NCBI GenBank assembly: GCA_023299815.1
Contig: JALZWA010000095.1
Coordinates: 1-34,518, forward strand
Length of the DNA: 34,518 bases
DNA from: Akkermansiaceae bacterium
GTDB taxonomy: Bacteria > Verrucomicrobiota > Verrucomicrobiia > Verrucomicrobiales > Akkermansiaceae
Direction: 5' to 3'
The notes beneath the pieces were generated by a model. The model was given only the letters and a program-made list of their open reading frames with translations, was not told the origin of the DNA and did not search any database. Below are positions 1 to 7,081 of this stretch, in pieces. The stretch's first letter is position 1. Every line of letters begins with the position of its first letter. The position numbers were made by a program, and so were the translations under genes.

Positions 1-171
1 TAAGCGTCCCGCTTGTCCTCCCCGCCCTCAACCCAGCCGCATTAAGTCATTTCACCGCTCAAAGAGAGACTCGAGAATCCTAGCCTTTGTCGCCCTCTCC
101 TTCAAATTTTCGGAACAGACTTTCAAGCCTCGCGTGAACTGTATCACGCGCTCCGTAGAATCCGCGACCGA

Positions 172-441
172 ATGGCAGGGTCATTTGGTCTCCACGAACT
201 ACCTGGATTCGAAGAATGCACTCATCCAAAAATCTACTTCGAGATAGCAGAGACCAGTCTTGGAGTTCAACGATCCTCAAACGGCAATGAATTCACGTGC
301 CAGCTTTCTTATGACGGTCTGACCCAGATCGGAGATCTCTTGGCCCCCTTTTGCCAACGGGATTCATCAAGAGCTGGATTCCAATGGCTTGATGAATCGA
401 GCGACATCTCACTACTCTACTCCCCAAGCGCTGGTTGGTAA
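172..441 (+). CDS. hypothetical small protein (89 aa)
   Basis: Predicted 89-residue protein with no domain I can name. The composition looks like a real soluble protein rather than a shadow frame: hydrophobic, acidic and aromatic residues are mixed, and the C-terminal half reads like one compact domain ending ISLLYSPSAGW. The frame stays open upstream to about base 46, but no ATG, GTG or TTG lies there, so the ATG at 172 is the only start. The opposite strand carries a 66-codon frame at 80-280 that looks like noise. Its stop codon touches the A-run of the minus-strand terminator at 440-463, so the two converging genes are packed tightly. The rest of 1-494 holds nothing else I can support; the first three bases (taa) could be the stop of a gene left of the window. 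Confidence 0.4.
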   Translation: MAGSFGLHELPGFEECTHPKIYFEIAETSLGVQRSSNGNEFTCQLSYDGLTQIGDLLAPFCQRDSSRAGFQWLDESSDISLLYSPSAGW

Positions 442-463
442 AAAAAGCTAGCCGAACGCTAGC
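440..463 (-). terminator. Rho-independent terminator of the lplA-like gene
   Basis: On the minus strand two GCTAGC arms (458-463 and 447-452) enclose a 5-base loop and are followed by seven T (446-440). It lies about 30 bases past the stop of the minus-strand lipoate-ligase-like gene. The stem is only 6 bp, so strength is uncertain. Confidence 0.6.
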
Positions 464-494
464 CTTAAGGAACCCGCGTCAGCCACTCGACATT

Positions 495-1097
495 TTAGTA
501 GCGCTCACACAGCCCCTTAAGCTCCGGTGGCTCCCAAGAGGTCACTTTTTCCGAAAGGAATCCCGCCAGCTGATCAACCGATCCGGTGACGCTTCCTTGA
601 TGCGCCCCCCACTTACCCCGCCGCTGGCCTGCGCCGGCGAGCTTCTTGCCATCCGCGACGATATCCCAGCACACCGGTTTTTGGAAACACGCTGCTGATT
701 TGTTCTCCGAATCCTGCGCTGCGAGTTCGCAACTTGTCCCGCCCGCCTTCAGCGCGGCCACGACGGCTTGATGAATCGCGCAGTAAATCTCATCTCCTCG
801 CAGCAAAGTCGCCTCTTCCGCCTTCGACCTGACAAGGGTGTAAGTGGAGTCGATCCGATGATCGACAATTCCCCCACCCGTCTAGCGTCGCACGTAAGAG
901 ACATCATTTCCAAACAGCCGCTGTGCCTCAGCAAGACTCTGGAAATACCCCAGACTCACCCAGTCGCCCGACCAATCATAGAATCTCAAAATCGGACCAT
1001 CCTCAGCCTGTGTCGTAAGCCACTCATCCACCGCCATATTCTCAGGACCAGATCGGGCGACCGGATCCCGCCAGACGCGGAGGTTTTCAAAAAGCAT
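495..1097 (-). pseudogene. lipoate-protein ligase A family gene with one in-frame amber stop
   Basis: Biotin/lipoate ligase-fold protein (LplA/LipM type), expected to attach lipoate or octanoate to lysines of 2-oxoacid dehydrogenase or glycine-cleavage proteins. The N-terminal part (71 codons, 884-1097) has RFYDWSGDWVSLGYFQ and ends at YVRR. A TAG at 882-884 follows, and then the same frame continues with TGGGIVDH, DSTYTLVRS and the 103-codon C-terminal part containing WDIVADGKKLAGAGQRR, the lysine-bearing motif of the family. There is no frame shift: 1097 and 806 differ by a multiple of three. The interrupted position is the variable x of the RRxTGGG lipoyl-AMP motif, and a single G-to-A change from TGG (Trp) would explain it. 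Start ATG 1095-1097 has AAAGGA just upstream. The gene follows vapC by 30 bases and ends before a terminator. It could be a recent pseudogene, a sequencing error or, less likely, a readthrough gene. Confidence 0.82.
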
Positions 1098-1127
1098 TTC
1101 TAATCCTTTGGAATGGACTTCCCTTTC

Positions 1128-1538
1128 TCAGTCAAGCGAGGCGAGGAATTGACTCGGGTGATAAATGACGAGGCCAGATTTGCGAAAGTCCGCTTCGTTT
1201 CGAGTGACGATACAATCGATTCCTGAGGCACATGCTGAAGCATCAAGAACCGCATCCTCGAAATCGGCGATGTCACTGTGAAGCGCAGCCTCAATCACGG
1301 ATTGATTCACAGCCGCGATAGGACAGATCGCGGTGAGATCAGCAATACGTGCGCGTGTCTCTGCTGCTCCGAGTTGACGTCGCACGAGATAAAAAATAGT
1401 CGTCACGGTGGTGGCGCAAACTAAGGCGGTAAAATCACCCCGCTCCGCCCGAGCAAGGACGCGTGATGAGTGAGCAAAAAAGGGCTCCCTTTTCGCCAAC
1501 ACATCTACGATGACGTTCGTATCAATCAGGACATTCAT
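1128..1538 (-). CDS. vapC: PIN-domain toxin, VapC type
   Basis: 136-residue PIN-domain ribonuclease, the toxin of a type II toxin-antitoxin pair; family members cut RNA, often tRNA, with Mg2+ held by clustered acidic residues. Visible features are the N-terminal MNVLIDTNVIVD strand (Asp6, Asn8) and the DFEDAVLDASA segment (Asp92, Glu94, Asp95), followed by IVTRNEADF (Asp117). This C-terminal arrangement is typical of the PIN_3 subgroup. The usual mid-protein Glu after the second strand appears to be Thr in the stretch CATTVTTIFYL, which may reduce or alter activity; I cannot judge this without alignment. Its ATG overlaps the antitoxin stop as ATGA, so translation is coupled. The target RNA is unknown. 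Confidence 0.87.
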   Translation of the reverse strand: MNVLIDTNVIVDVLAKREPFFAHSSRVLARAERGDFTALVCATTVTTIFYLVRRQLGAAETRARIADLTAICPIAAVNQSVIEAALHSDIADFEDAVLDASACASGIDCIVTRNEADFRKSGLVIYHPSQFLASLD

Positions 1539-1780
1539 GAGTGCTTCTCTTCCAGATAATCGACATAATCCTCGATATCAGGATCAGAGATGCACCCCAC
1601 GAGACTACTTGTCCGCGGTGCCAGATTCTGATCGAGTGACTTTGAATCCTGGCCTCCCTTAGCCGCGAGATTCCGGAAGTAATCGCTCACGAGCTTCGAG
1701 ACCGAGACCTTCCGCGCCGCGGCTTCGCTCTTCGCAGCCACGACAAGATCCTCAGGGACATGAAGGGTTAATTTCGACAT
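1535..1780 (-). CDS. VapB-type ribbon-helix-helix antitoxin (DUF6364-like)
   Basis: 81-residue antitoxin for the adjacent PIN toxin. The first 45 residues (MSKLTLHVPEDLVVAAKSEA followed by KVSVSKLVSDYF) are a short basic strand and two helices, the ribbon-helix-helix DNA-binding pattern. The acidic C-terminus, with DPDIEDYVDYLEE, is the likely toxin-wrapping tail. It is the first gene of the pair and overlaps vapC by 4 bases. Such antitoxins usually repress their own promoter; an inverted repeat sits directly upstream (1781-1808). The exact antitoxin subfamily is my inference from the N-terminal pattern. Confidence 0.78.
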   Translation of the reverse strand: MSKLTLHVPEDLVVAAKSEAAARKVSVSKLVSDYFRNLAAKGGQDSKSLDQNLAPRTSSLVGCISDPDIEDYVDYLEEKHS

Positions 1781-1808
1781 GACGTGACATTATCATAAAA
1801 AACACGTC
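1781..1808 (-). promoter_or_regulatory. possible vapBC promoter and operator
   Basis: GACGTG (1781-1786) and CACGTC (1803-1808) form an inverted repeat directly before the antitoxin ATG. Between them, read on the minus strand, lies TATGATAAT, a good -10 box only 8 bases from the ATG, so transcripts would be leaderless or nearly so. No clear -35 box was found. An operator covering the -10 region would fit autorepression by the antitoxin. Confidence 0.4.
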
Positions 1809-1927
1809 ACGCAAACCTCTTTGTCTGATACCCACTCATTAAGTGGCCTGTTTGACTTTCTATTAAATCGCTATTTTTGCGCGATACTCTCACTTGCGCC
1901 ATCTGGAACTCAAAGTATCCTGCGCCC

Positions 1928-2746
1928 ATGAATTTCTCGCCCAAGCCGAACGCTGCCCTTCTCATCGTGGGGCACGGCTCAACCGAAAACCCGGATTCCT
2001 CGACGCCTTACTTTGATCACGCAAAGGAAATCCGCGCCCGCGGAGTCTTCGCCGAGGTGCATTGCTGCTTTTGGAAGGAGGAGCCATCGATGCGGGAGGC
2101 GCTTTACATGATCGACGCCGATGAAGTCTACATCGTGCCCGACTTCATCAGTGAGGGCTATTTCACCCAAGAAGTGATCCCCCGCGAGCTCGAGCTCGAT
2201 GGTCCCACCACGAAAATCCACGGCAAGACGCTTCACTACTGCGATCCCGTAGGCATCCATCCTTCGATGACTTCGCTCATTCTCCAGCGCACCGCCGAGG
2301 TCGCCCCCGGAGTGGCACAGGAAGAATCGACTCTTTTCATCGTAGGTCACGGCACGGGGCTGAATAAGAACTCTACCAAAGCGATCCGCGATCAGGTCGA
2401 GCTCATCAAGACCCTCCCCGAGTGCCGCTTCGCAGAGGTGCACGACACTTACATGGAGGAGCCGCCTTTTATCGCAGATTGGGCTAAAATGACCGACACA
2501 GAGAATGCCGTCGTGGTCCCCTTCTTCATCGCCGATGGCCTCCACAGCTACCAAGACATCCCCATGATGCTCGGCTTTGAAAAAGAAGAAGGCCTCGCAG
2601 CGAGCCAGAAGGAAATCTTCCGCCAAAACCCCTACCGCATCCGCGAGAAGACCCTCTACTACTCCTCCGCGATCGGCACCGAACCCATGATGGCCGATGT
2701 CATCCTCGACCTCGTCACCACCTTCGACAGCACTCACCTTTCCTAA
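1928..2746 (+). CDS. CbiX/SirB-type sirohydrochlorin chelatase, two-domain
   Basis: 272-residue class II chelatase with two CbiX repeats. Family members insert Co2+, Fe2+ or Ni2+ into sirohydrochlorin for cobalamin, sirohaem or related tetrapyrroles. Repeat 1 starts LLIVGHGSTENPDS (His16) and repeat 2 starts LFIVGHGTGLNKNS (His141); VGHG is the metal-binding motif. Later strands VYIVPDFISEGYFT and VVVPFFIADGLHSYQDIP are the matching parts of the two halves. I chose the ATG at 1928: the longer frame from a TTG at 1877 adds 17 residues unlike the family. It is followed after 3 bases by the iron-sulfur partner gene, so the two are surely co-translated. Substrate metal cannot be read from the sequence, and no other tetrapyrrole gene is in the window. 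Confidence 0.87.
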   Translation: MNFSPKPNAALLIVGHGSTENPDSSTPYFDHAKEIRARGVFAEVHCCFWKEEPSMREALYMIDADEVYIVPDFISEGYFTQEVIPRELELDGPTTKIHGKTLHYCDPVGIHPSMTSLILQRTAEVAPGVAQEESTLFIVGHGTGLNKNSTKAIRDQVELIKTLPECRFAEVHDTYMEEPPFIADWAKMTDTENAVVVPFFIADGLHSYQDIPMMLGFEKEEGLAASQKEIFRQNPYRIREKTLYYSSAIGTEPMMADVILDLVTTFDSTHLS

Positions 2747-2749
2747 ACC

Positions 2750-3409
2750 ATGTCACTCAACACCGCTCTCCAAGAAGCGCTCGACCAAGGAACCGATCAA
2801 ATCGGCCAGCTCCGCATCTTAAAAGATCACCCAGCCTCCGCGATCGTGCTCTGCCACATTGATGACGCTGAAAAGGTGGCCGCAAATGATCTCGCCCACC
2901 TCACCACTCACCTAGAACCAGACTCCGCCCGCGAGCTCGGCCTCTACACTCCTGAGGGCGAATACCGTTTTACCAAAGGAGAGATTTCCCTCCCCGGCGG
3001 CTGGGTCTTTCTCTTCAAAAACGTGAGCGAACTCCGCCGCGCGCTCGACCTCTTCTACCCCGCCTCGCTCGGCCTCTGGAACGCTTGGAAAAAAGGCGAG
3101 ATCCGCACCCAAAACCTCCGCGATAAGCTCGGCCGCCAAAGCGGGATGTATCGCCACAGCCGGAATGTCTCAGACGCAGGCGCGCAGCATCTCGTGAAGA
3201 CCCTTTGTGGACCAGCGAACAAGTGCGTGAAGAAAATCCTCTGGCAGCTCGACCCCGAGAACCCGCTCGATGACAGCGAAGCCTCACAATTCGACGGAAC
3301 CCTCCCCGGCGGAAAAGCGATCCCCCTCGTCTGCCAAGAAGCCTGCAACTTCTTCGTCGCCGAATGCCGCAAGCAGTCCAAAAAAGAGTTCGAAGAATCT
3401 CAATCCTAA
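2750..3409 (+). CDS. DR2241-like 4Fe-4S protein, partner of CbiX-type chelatase
   Basis: 219-residue protein resembling the C-terminal half of Deinococcus DR2241, a CbiX chelatase that carries a stabilising domain and a 4Fe-4S domain on one chain. Residues 1-110 would be the stabilising part. Residues 110-215 contain four cysteines, in TLCGPANKC and VCQEAC, separated by about 40 residues; these are the likely cluster ligands. There is no signal peptide or membrane segment, so it should be cytoplasmic. Here the chelatase and the cluster protein are separate genes 3 bases apart, which suggests a complex. Assignment rests on the gene pairing and Cys pattern rather than an alignment. The role of the cluster, whether structural, redox or iron-sensing, is not known to me. 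Confidence 0.65.
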   Translation: MSLNTALQEALDQGTDQIGQLRILKDHPASAIVLCHIDDAEKVAANDLAHLTTHLEPDSARELGLYTPEGEYRFTKGEISLPGGWVFLFKNVSELRRALDLFYPASLGLWNAWKKGEIRTQNLRDKLGRQSGMYRHSRNVSDAGAQHLVKTLCGPANKCVKKILWQLDPENPLDDSEASQFDGTLPGGKAIPLVCQEACNFFVAECRKQSKKEFEESQS

Positions 3410-3434
3410 AAACTCCACCTCCAAAGCTCTGCTT

Positions 3435-3487
3435 CCTCTGTGGTAAAAAAATCCCATTCATCCCATTTATCTGCGGTTAATCTACTC
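3435..3487. repeat. possible short intergenic repeat unit
   Basis: Two related half-units, tctgtggtaaaaaaatcc and tctgcggttaatct, lie about 30 bases apart in the 146-base gap between the DR2241-like gene and the nucleotidyltransferase gene. I see no other copy in this window. The look resembles a dispersed intergenic repeat, but one locus cannot prove that. Confidence 0.22.
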
Positions 3488-3555
3488 CCCCAAAGCGAAA
3501 CCCACTGCAAAAAACCATTGCCTTTCCCCCCATCTCCAGTCGGAATCTCTTCCGC

Positions 3556-4470
3556 ATGGAAAACTCCCCCGCACTCGTCGTTCTCGCAGCAGGAATGGGC
3601 TCCCGATATGGTGGCCTAAAGCAAATGGACCCCATGGGCCCCAATGGTGAAACCGTTCTCGACTACTCAGTCTTCGATGCCATCCGCGCCGGCTTTTCAA
3701 AGGTCATCTTCGTCATCCGCGAGGACTTCGCCGAAGCCTTCCGCAAGGACGTCGGCGATAAGTTCACCGCACAGATCGAAGTCGCCTACTCATTCCAAAA
3801 GCTCACCGACCTCCCCGATGGCTTCTCCGTCCCCGATGGCCGCGAAAAGCCATGGGGCACCTCGCACGCCATCCTCGCCGCACGCGAAGAAATCGACCGT
3901 CCCTTTGCCGTCATCAATGCCGATGATTTCTACGGAAAAGACGCCTACGCTCAGGCCGCGTCCTTCCTCACCAGCAATCCCATCGAAGACAGCAAAACGC
4001 ACTACGCCCTCGTAGGCTACAAGCTCTCGAACACCCTCTCCGATCACGGTTCTGTCAATCGCGGCATTTGCCAAACCTCAGACGGCCTGCTCAAAAGGGT
4101 CGAGGAAGTCGTCGAAATCGCCCGCAAGGAAGCCAATGAAATCTCCGGCCGCTCGCTCGATGGATCCGCTTGTCTTGTCGCAGAAGACGCCATCGTCTCC
4201 ATGAACCTCTGGGGCTTCCCCGTCAGCTTCCTCACTGAGCTAGAGAATCACTTCATTAGCTTTCTCAAGGAAAGCGGCAACGAAATGAAGAGCGAATGCT
4301 ATATCCCCACTGTCGTCGATGACCTCATCAATGAAGGCACCGCCGACTGCCATGTCTTGGAGACTTCCTCCTCATGGTTCGGCGTCACCTACCCTGAGGA
4401 CAAGCCACACGTCGTCGTGAGCATCCAGCAACTCGTCGACTCAGGTGATTATCCCAGCCCACTGGTCTAA
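3556..4470 (+). CDS. sugar-1-phosphate nucleotidyltransferase family protein
   Basis: 304-residue Rossmann-like NTP transferase, expected to join a nucleoside triphosphate and a sugar phosphate to give an NDP-sugar, with release of pyrophosphate. The N-terminal signature LAAGMGSRYGGLKQ (residues 10-23) is the nucleotide-binding loop GxGxRxG followed by Lys. KPWGTSHAILAAR (98-110) matches the PxGTA segment, and FAVINADDFYG (117-127) holds the Mg2+-binding Asp (about residue 123). The C-terminal third (WGFPVSFL, ESGNEMKSECYIPTVVDDLI) does not look like the left-handed beta helix of GlmU or GlgC types, so a compact single-domain enzyme is likely. Neighbours give no hint of the sugar. A minus-strand regulator gene converges on it with 7 bases between stops. 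Substrate unknown. Confidence 0.8.
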   Translation: MENSPALVVLAAGMGSRYGGLKQMDPMGPNGETVLDYSVFDAIRAGFSKVIFVIREDFAEAFRKDVGDKFTAQIEVAYSFQKLTDLPDGFSVPDGREKPWGTSHAILAAREEIDRPFAVINADDFYGKDAYAQAASFLTSNPIEDSKTHYALVGYKLSNTLSDHGSVNRGICQTSDGLLKRVEEVVEIARKEANEISGRSLDGSACLVAEDAIVSMNLWGFPVSFLTELENHFISFLKESGNEMKSECYIPTVVDDLINEGTADCHVLETSSSWFGVTYPEDKPHVVVSIQQLVDSGDYPSPLV

Positions 4471-4477
4471 GAGACGC

Positions 4478-5218
4478 TTAAAAAAGCATTCCCTGAGGAG
4501 CGGGCTCGCTCTCGGGCACCGGTAAGATCGGAGGCCGCGCCTTTGCGACCTCCTCACGGACTCCGAGCGTCGCGATCTCGTAGACCACGCGCTTCCGCCC
4601 CTTCCCAGTCGGTGCCTCGGTGCGCACGATACGAGTGCCCAGCACCTTCTCCATCATCTGAATCTCCATGCGCACTGCGCTCGGGTAGATTTCGTAAATA
4701 GCGGTAAGCGGGCTATGAAATTCCTCAATCCGAAAACCTGTCCCAGGATCATAGTGACAACGGCTAAACCAGCCGTCTTTGTCACGTAAATCAGCAAGGC
4801 GCGTCGCCTTCTCCACCATCGACTTCCCCGCCCGAACCTTCGGCTGCCAGCGTTCTAACAACTGCTGAAAGTGATGAAAAAGGAGCTTCTCGGGAGCAGA
4901 TTCTCCATAAACCGTGCGAACTCCCTCTAACACCGAAATGCTCAAATCAGATCCCGCCTGCGGAAAAAGAGGGTCACATTTTTTCGTCAGCCGATACATC
5001 TTCTCGGGCCGACCCACTTCCTTCTTCGCCCGAGGAATGCGCCATTCCTCAAGGTAGCCCATCTCGGTGAGCTTCAGGCAGTGCTGCTTAATTCCCATGT
5101 AACTCTTCCCCAATTCGCGGGAGAGTTCAGAGATCGGCATTCCATCGGAGCGCTTCAGCGATGCCAAAATATCGGCATAGGAAGCCCTCATCGTCTCTTG
5201 ATGAGCTTGGTGAAACAT
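4478..5218 (-). CDS. winged-helix transcriptional regulator
   Basis: 246-residue DNA-binding protein. Residues 10-75 form a winged helix: ILASLKRSDGMPISELSREL, then GKSYMGIKQHCLKLTEMGYL as the recognition part, then the wing RPEKMYRLT. The layout resembles the MarR/ArsR/SufR superfamily. SufR's four-cysteine cluster pattern is absent; the few Cys present are scattered. The C-terminal 150 residues are of unknown type and could bind an effector or dimerise. The gene is divergent from the aminomutase gene with a 103-base shared control region that contains an exact 13-base repeat of a sequence inside this gene (5164-5176 and 5262-5274), so it may control itself and its neighbour. Effector unknown. 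Confidence 0.75.
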   Translation of the reverse strand: MFHQAHQETMRASYADILASLKRSDGMPISELSRELGKSYMGIKQHCLKLTEMGYLEEWRIPRAKKEVGRPEKMYRLTKKCDPLFPQAGSDLSISVLEGVRTVYGESAPEKLLFHHFQQLLERWQPKVRAGKSMVEKATRLADLRDKDGWFSRCHYDPGTGFRIEEFHSPLTAIYEIYPSAVRMEIQMMEKVLGTRIVRTEAPTGKGRKRVVYEIATLGVREEVAKARPPILPVPESEPAPQGMLF

Positions 5219-5261
5219 AAAGGGTGGCCAGCAGGATACTCTTTTCAGTTAGTTAAGACGA

Positions 5262-5274
5262 CCAAAATATCGGC
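5262..5274. promoter_or_regulatory. candidate operator, 13-base direct repeat copy
   Basis: CCAAAATATCGGC occurs here, just before the -35 box of the aminomutase gene, and again at 5164-5176 inside the first codons of the divergent regulator gene, 98 bases away in the same orientation. The inner copy is embedded in a small dyad (TGCC...GGCA). Operator function is inferred from position only. Confidence 0.35.
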
Positions 5275-5284
5275 TAAGCGCCTT

Positions 5285-5312
5285 TTGACAACTCGAGAAA
5301 GAGGTTTAGACT
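5285..5312 (+). promoter_or_regulatory. sigma70-type promoter of the aminomutase gene
   Basis: TTGACA (5285-5290), a 16-base spacer and TAGACT (5307-5312) make a good housekeeping promoter. The predicted first base (about 5319) falls only a few bases before the TTG start codon at 5322, so the leader would be extremely short. Confidence 0.5.
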
Positions 5313-5321
5313 CGGGACATC

Positions 5322-6473
5322 TTGAACGACTTGACCTTCAAATCAGCTGCACCCGGATACTGGGAAGGCGAAAACATCTCCCCGGAAGACTGGAACTCGC
5401 ACACTTGGCAGCTCAAAAACAGCGTCAAATCACTAGAGCAGATTGAGAAACATCTCACCCTTACCGAGAATGAGCGCGCAGGGATTCTCCTCACCGGAAC
5501 CAAGCTCGCCACCGCAGTCACGCCGCACTTTTTTAACCTCATCCACCCCACAGACCCGAACTGCCCGATGCGGCGTCAGGTCATCCCCAGCATCGAGGAA
5601 ACCTACACCGACCCCGCAGACATGAAGGATCCCTGCGGAGAGGACTCGCACATGCCCGTGCCTGGGCTCGTGCACCGCTACCCGGACCGCGTCCTCTTTC
5701 TCGTCACTGATCGCTGCGCTTCCTACTGCCGCTACTGCACCCGCTCACGAGTCGTCTCCGGTGTTTCCGACCAGAAACTGGAAACTCAGTGGGACGCAGC
5801 AATCGAATATCTCAAAAAAACTCCACAAGTTCGTGACGTCCTCCTCTCCGGTGGCGACCCCCTCCTCTTCTCTGACAATAAGTTAGAAAAACTCCTGAAG
5901 CGGCTCCGCGAGATCCCACACATCCAGTTTCTCCGCATCGGCTCCCGCATCCCCATCTTCCTTCCTCAGCGCATCACCCCTGCGCTCTGCGACATGCTGA
6001 AGCAGTTCCACCCACTCTTCATCTCGATCCACACCAACCATCCAGACGAGCTCACGAGTGAAGTCCGCGATGGCCTCGGCCGCCTCGCCGACGCCGGAAT
6101 CCAGATGGGAAATCAATCCGTTCTTCTAAAAGGCATCAACGACTCTGTAGAGATCCAGCGCGACCTCGTCCACAAGCTCCTCATGTGCCGCGTCCGCCCC
6201 TACTACCTCTACCAGGCTGATCTCATCGAGGGCACCAAGCACCTCCGCACCGGAATTAACAAGGGACTCGAAATCATCGAAGGCCTCCGCGGCCACACCA
6301 CCGGCTATGGCATCCCGCAATACGTCGTCGATGGACCCGGAGGCGGCGGAAAAATCCCGCTTAATCCCGAATATGTCCTCGAGAAAAACGAAAAGCGCGT
6401 GATCCTGCGGAATTACGAAGGCAAGAAGTTCATCTACCCCGAGCCAGTCGAGAGCGGGAGCCCCGTAGGATAA
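5322..6473 (+). CDS. kamA: lysine 2,3-aminomutase (radical SAM, PLP-dependent)
   Basis: 383-residue KamA-family enzyme, which moves the alpha-amino group of L-lysine to C3 to give L-beta-lysine, using a 4Fe-4S cluster, S-adenosylmethionine and pyridoxal phosphate. The radical-SAM motif is CASYCRYCTRSR (Cys132, Cys136, Cys139). The PLP lysine is in GPGGGGKIPLNP (Lys344). Two aspartates that hold the substrate side-chain amino group in clostridial enzyme appear conserved as YQAD (Asp300) and VVDGPG (Asp337), favouring lysine over glutamate as substrate. EpmB, the EF-P-modifying relative, is less likely because no epmA or efp is near. No ATG is available at the N-terminus: TTG at 5322 or the TTG at 5331 must be used. 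No acetyltransferase (ablB) for making N-acetyl-beta-lysine is in the window, so the use of beta-lysine is unknown. Confidence 0.87.
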   Translation: MNDLTFKSAAPGYWEGENISPEDWNSHTWQLKNSVKSLEQIEKHLTLTENERAGILLTGTKLATAVTPHFFNLIHPTDPNCPMRRQVIPSIEETYTDPADMKDPCGEDSHMPVPGLVHRYPDRVLFLVTDRCASYCRYCTRSRVVSGVSDQKLETQWDAAIEYLKKTPQVRDVLLSGGDPLLFSDNKLEKLLKRLREIPHIQFLRIGSRIPIFLPQRITPALCDMLKQFHPLFISIHTNHPDELTSEVRDGLGRLADAGIQMGNQSVLLKGINDSVEIQRDLVHKLLMCRVRPYYLYQADLIEGTKHLRTGINKGLEIIEGLRGHTTGYGIPQYVVDGPGGGGKIPLNPEYVLEKNEKRVILRNYEGKKFIYPEPVESGSPVG

Positions 6474-6670
6474 TCCGTCTCCGTTGTCCTCCCTGCCCCC
6501 AACCAAGCAAAGGAACCCTAGCGCCCTCGCCGCTTATCAACCGAGCTCAAATCCTATAGGGCTGACGGGACCCATAAAACCGATCCCCACAACCCCAGCC
6601 CCACCTCTTAACTCCAGAGCAGCGGACACAAACCAACTAGCGGGCAGAGAGGACAACCGAGACGATCATC

Positions 6671-7081
6671 CTACCGCTCGGGAGCCAGCCAGTGAAATAC
6701 CTCTGTATTTCGCAGAACCCCAAAAAGGATCAGCGACACGAGGCAGAGCCAAAGCCAACCCACATGAAAGCGCGGGCCAAAGATGCCGGGATACTTTTCC
6801 TTAGCCGCCATCCAAAAGAGCACCGGTAGACCGATCAACACCACAAGGGTAAACCACGCATGGTATCCCAGCGCCTTGGTAAACTCAAAATGCACCAGCG
6901 CATCCGCGGCACGCGTCCCCCCACAACCGGGGCAATGCCGCTTTGTGAGCAGTAAAATAGGACAATCGGGCAACATATTACCCGAAATAGGGTCGATTAG
7001 CCGAAATATGAGGAAAACAACGAGCAGAACTGGAATCACCAGCACGTAGCGCGGCCATCTCGCAACGGCCTTACTCGGCAT
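6671..7081 (-). CDS. DUF2752 membrane protein
   Basis: 136-residue integral membrane protein of the DUF2752 family, whose function is unknown. The family signature is clear: DCPILLLTKRHCPGCGGTRA, with Cys40, Cys50 and Cys53. Hydrophobic helices lie at about residues 12-30, 73-92 and 106-124. It is the last gene of the fabI-GYF operon and its start overlaps the end of the preceding GYF gene by 11 bases, so the two are translationally coupled. DUF2752 proteins are often found beside small membrane proteins of the TM2 or DUF4190 type, as here. The 197 bases after it (6474-6670), shared with the end of kamA, show no gene or clear terminator. Confidence 0.85.
   Translation of the reverse strand: MPSKAVARWPRYVLVIPVLLVVFLIFRLIDPISGNMLPDCPILLLTKRHCPGCGGTRAADALVHFEFTKALGYHAWFTLVVLIGLPVLFWMAAKEKYPGIFGPRFHVGWLWLCLVSLILFGVLRNTEVFHWLAPER

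Noticed and set aside
882-884. Selenocysteine or pyrrolysine insertion at the lipoate-ligase stop
   Set aside because: Selenocysteine uses TGA, not TAG; no pyl genes are in the window and the position is a variable motif residue, so a plain mutation is simpler.
495-934. Frame shift in the lipoate-ligase-like gene
   Set aside because: The two halves are in the same frame (1097 minus 806 is divisible by three) and translate continuously through the single TAG, so it is a nonsense codon, not a frame shift.
1979-2737. 252-codon minus-strand frame opposite the CbiX-type gene
   Set aside because: His/Val/Asp-rich translation is the mirror of the GC-rich chelatase codons; no start context and no domain.
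3015-3461. Arg/Gly-rich minus-strand frame of 148 codons
   Set aside because: Composition is typical of antisense to GC-rich codons of the DR2241-like gene; no supporting signal.
4478-5218. SufR iron-sulfur regulator assignment for the winged-helix gene
   Set aside because: The four-cysteine spacing of SufR is absent and no suf genes are adjacent.
6474-6670. Possible tRNA or small RNA in the gap after kamA
   Set aside because: One stretch resembles a T-loop, but no acceptor or anticodon stem pairs with it.
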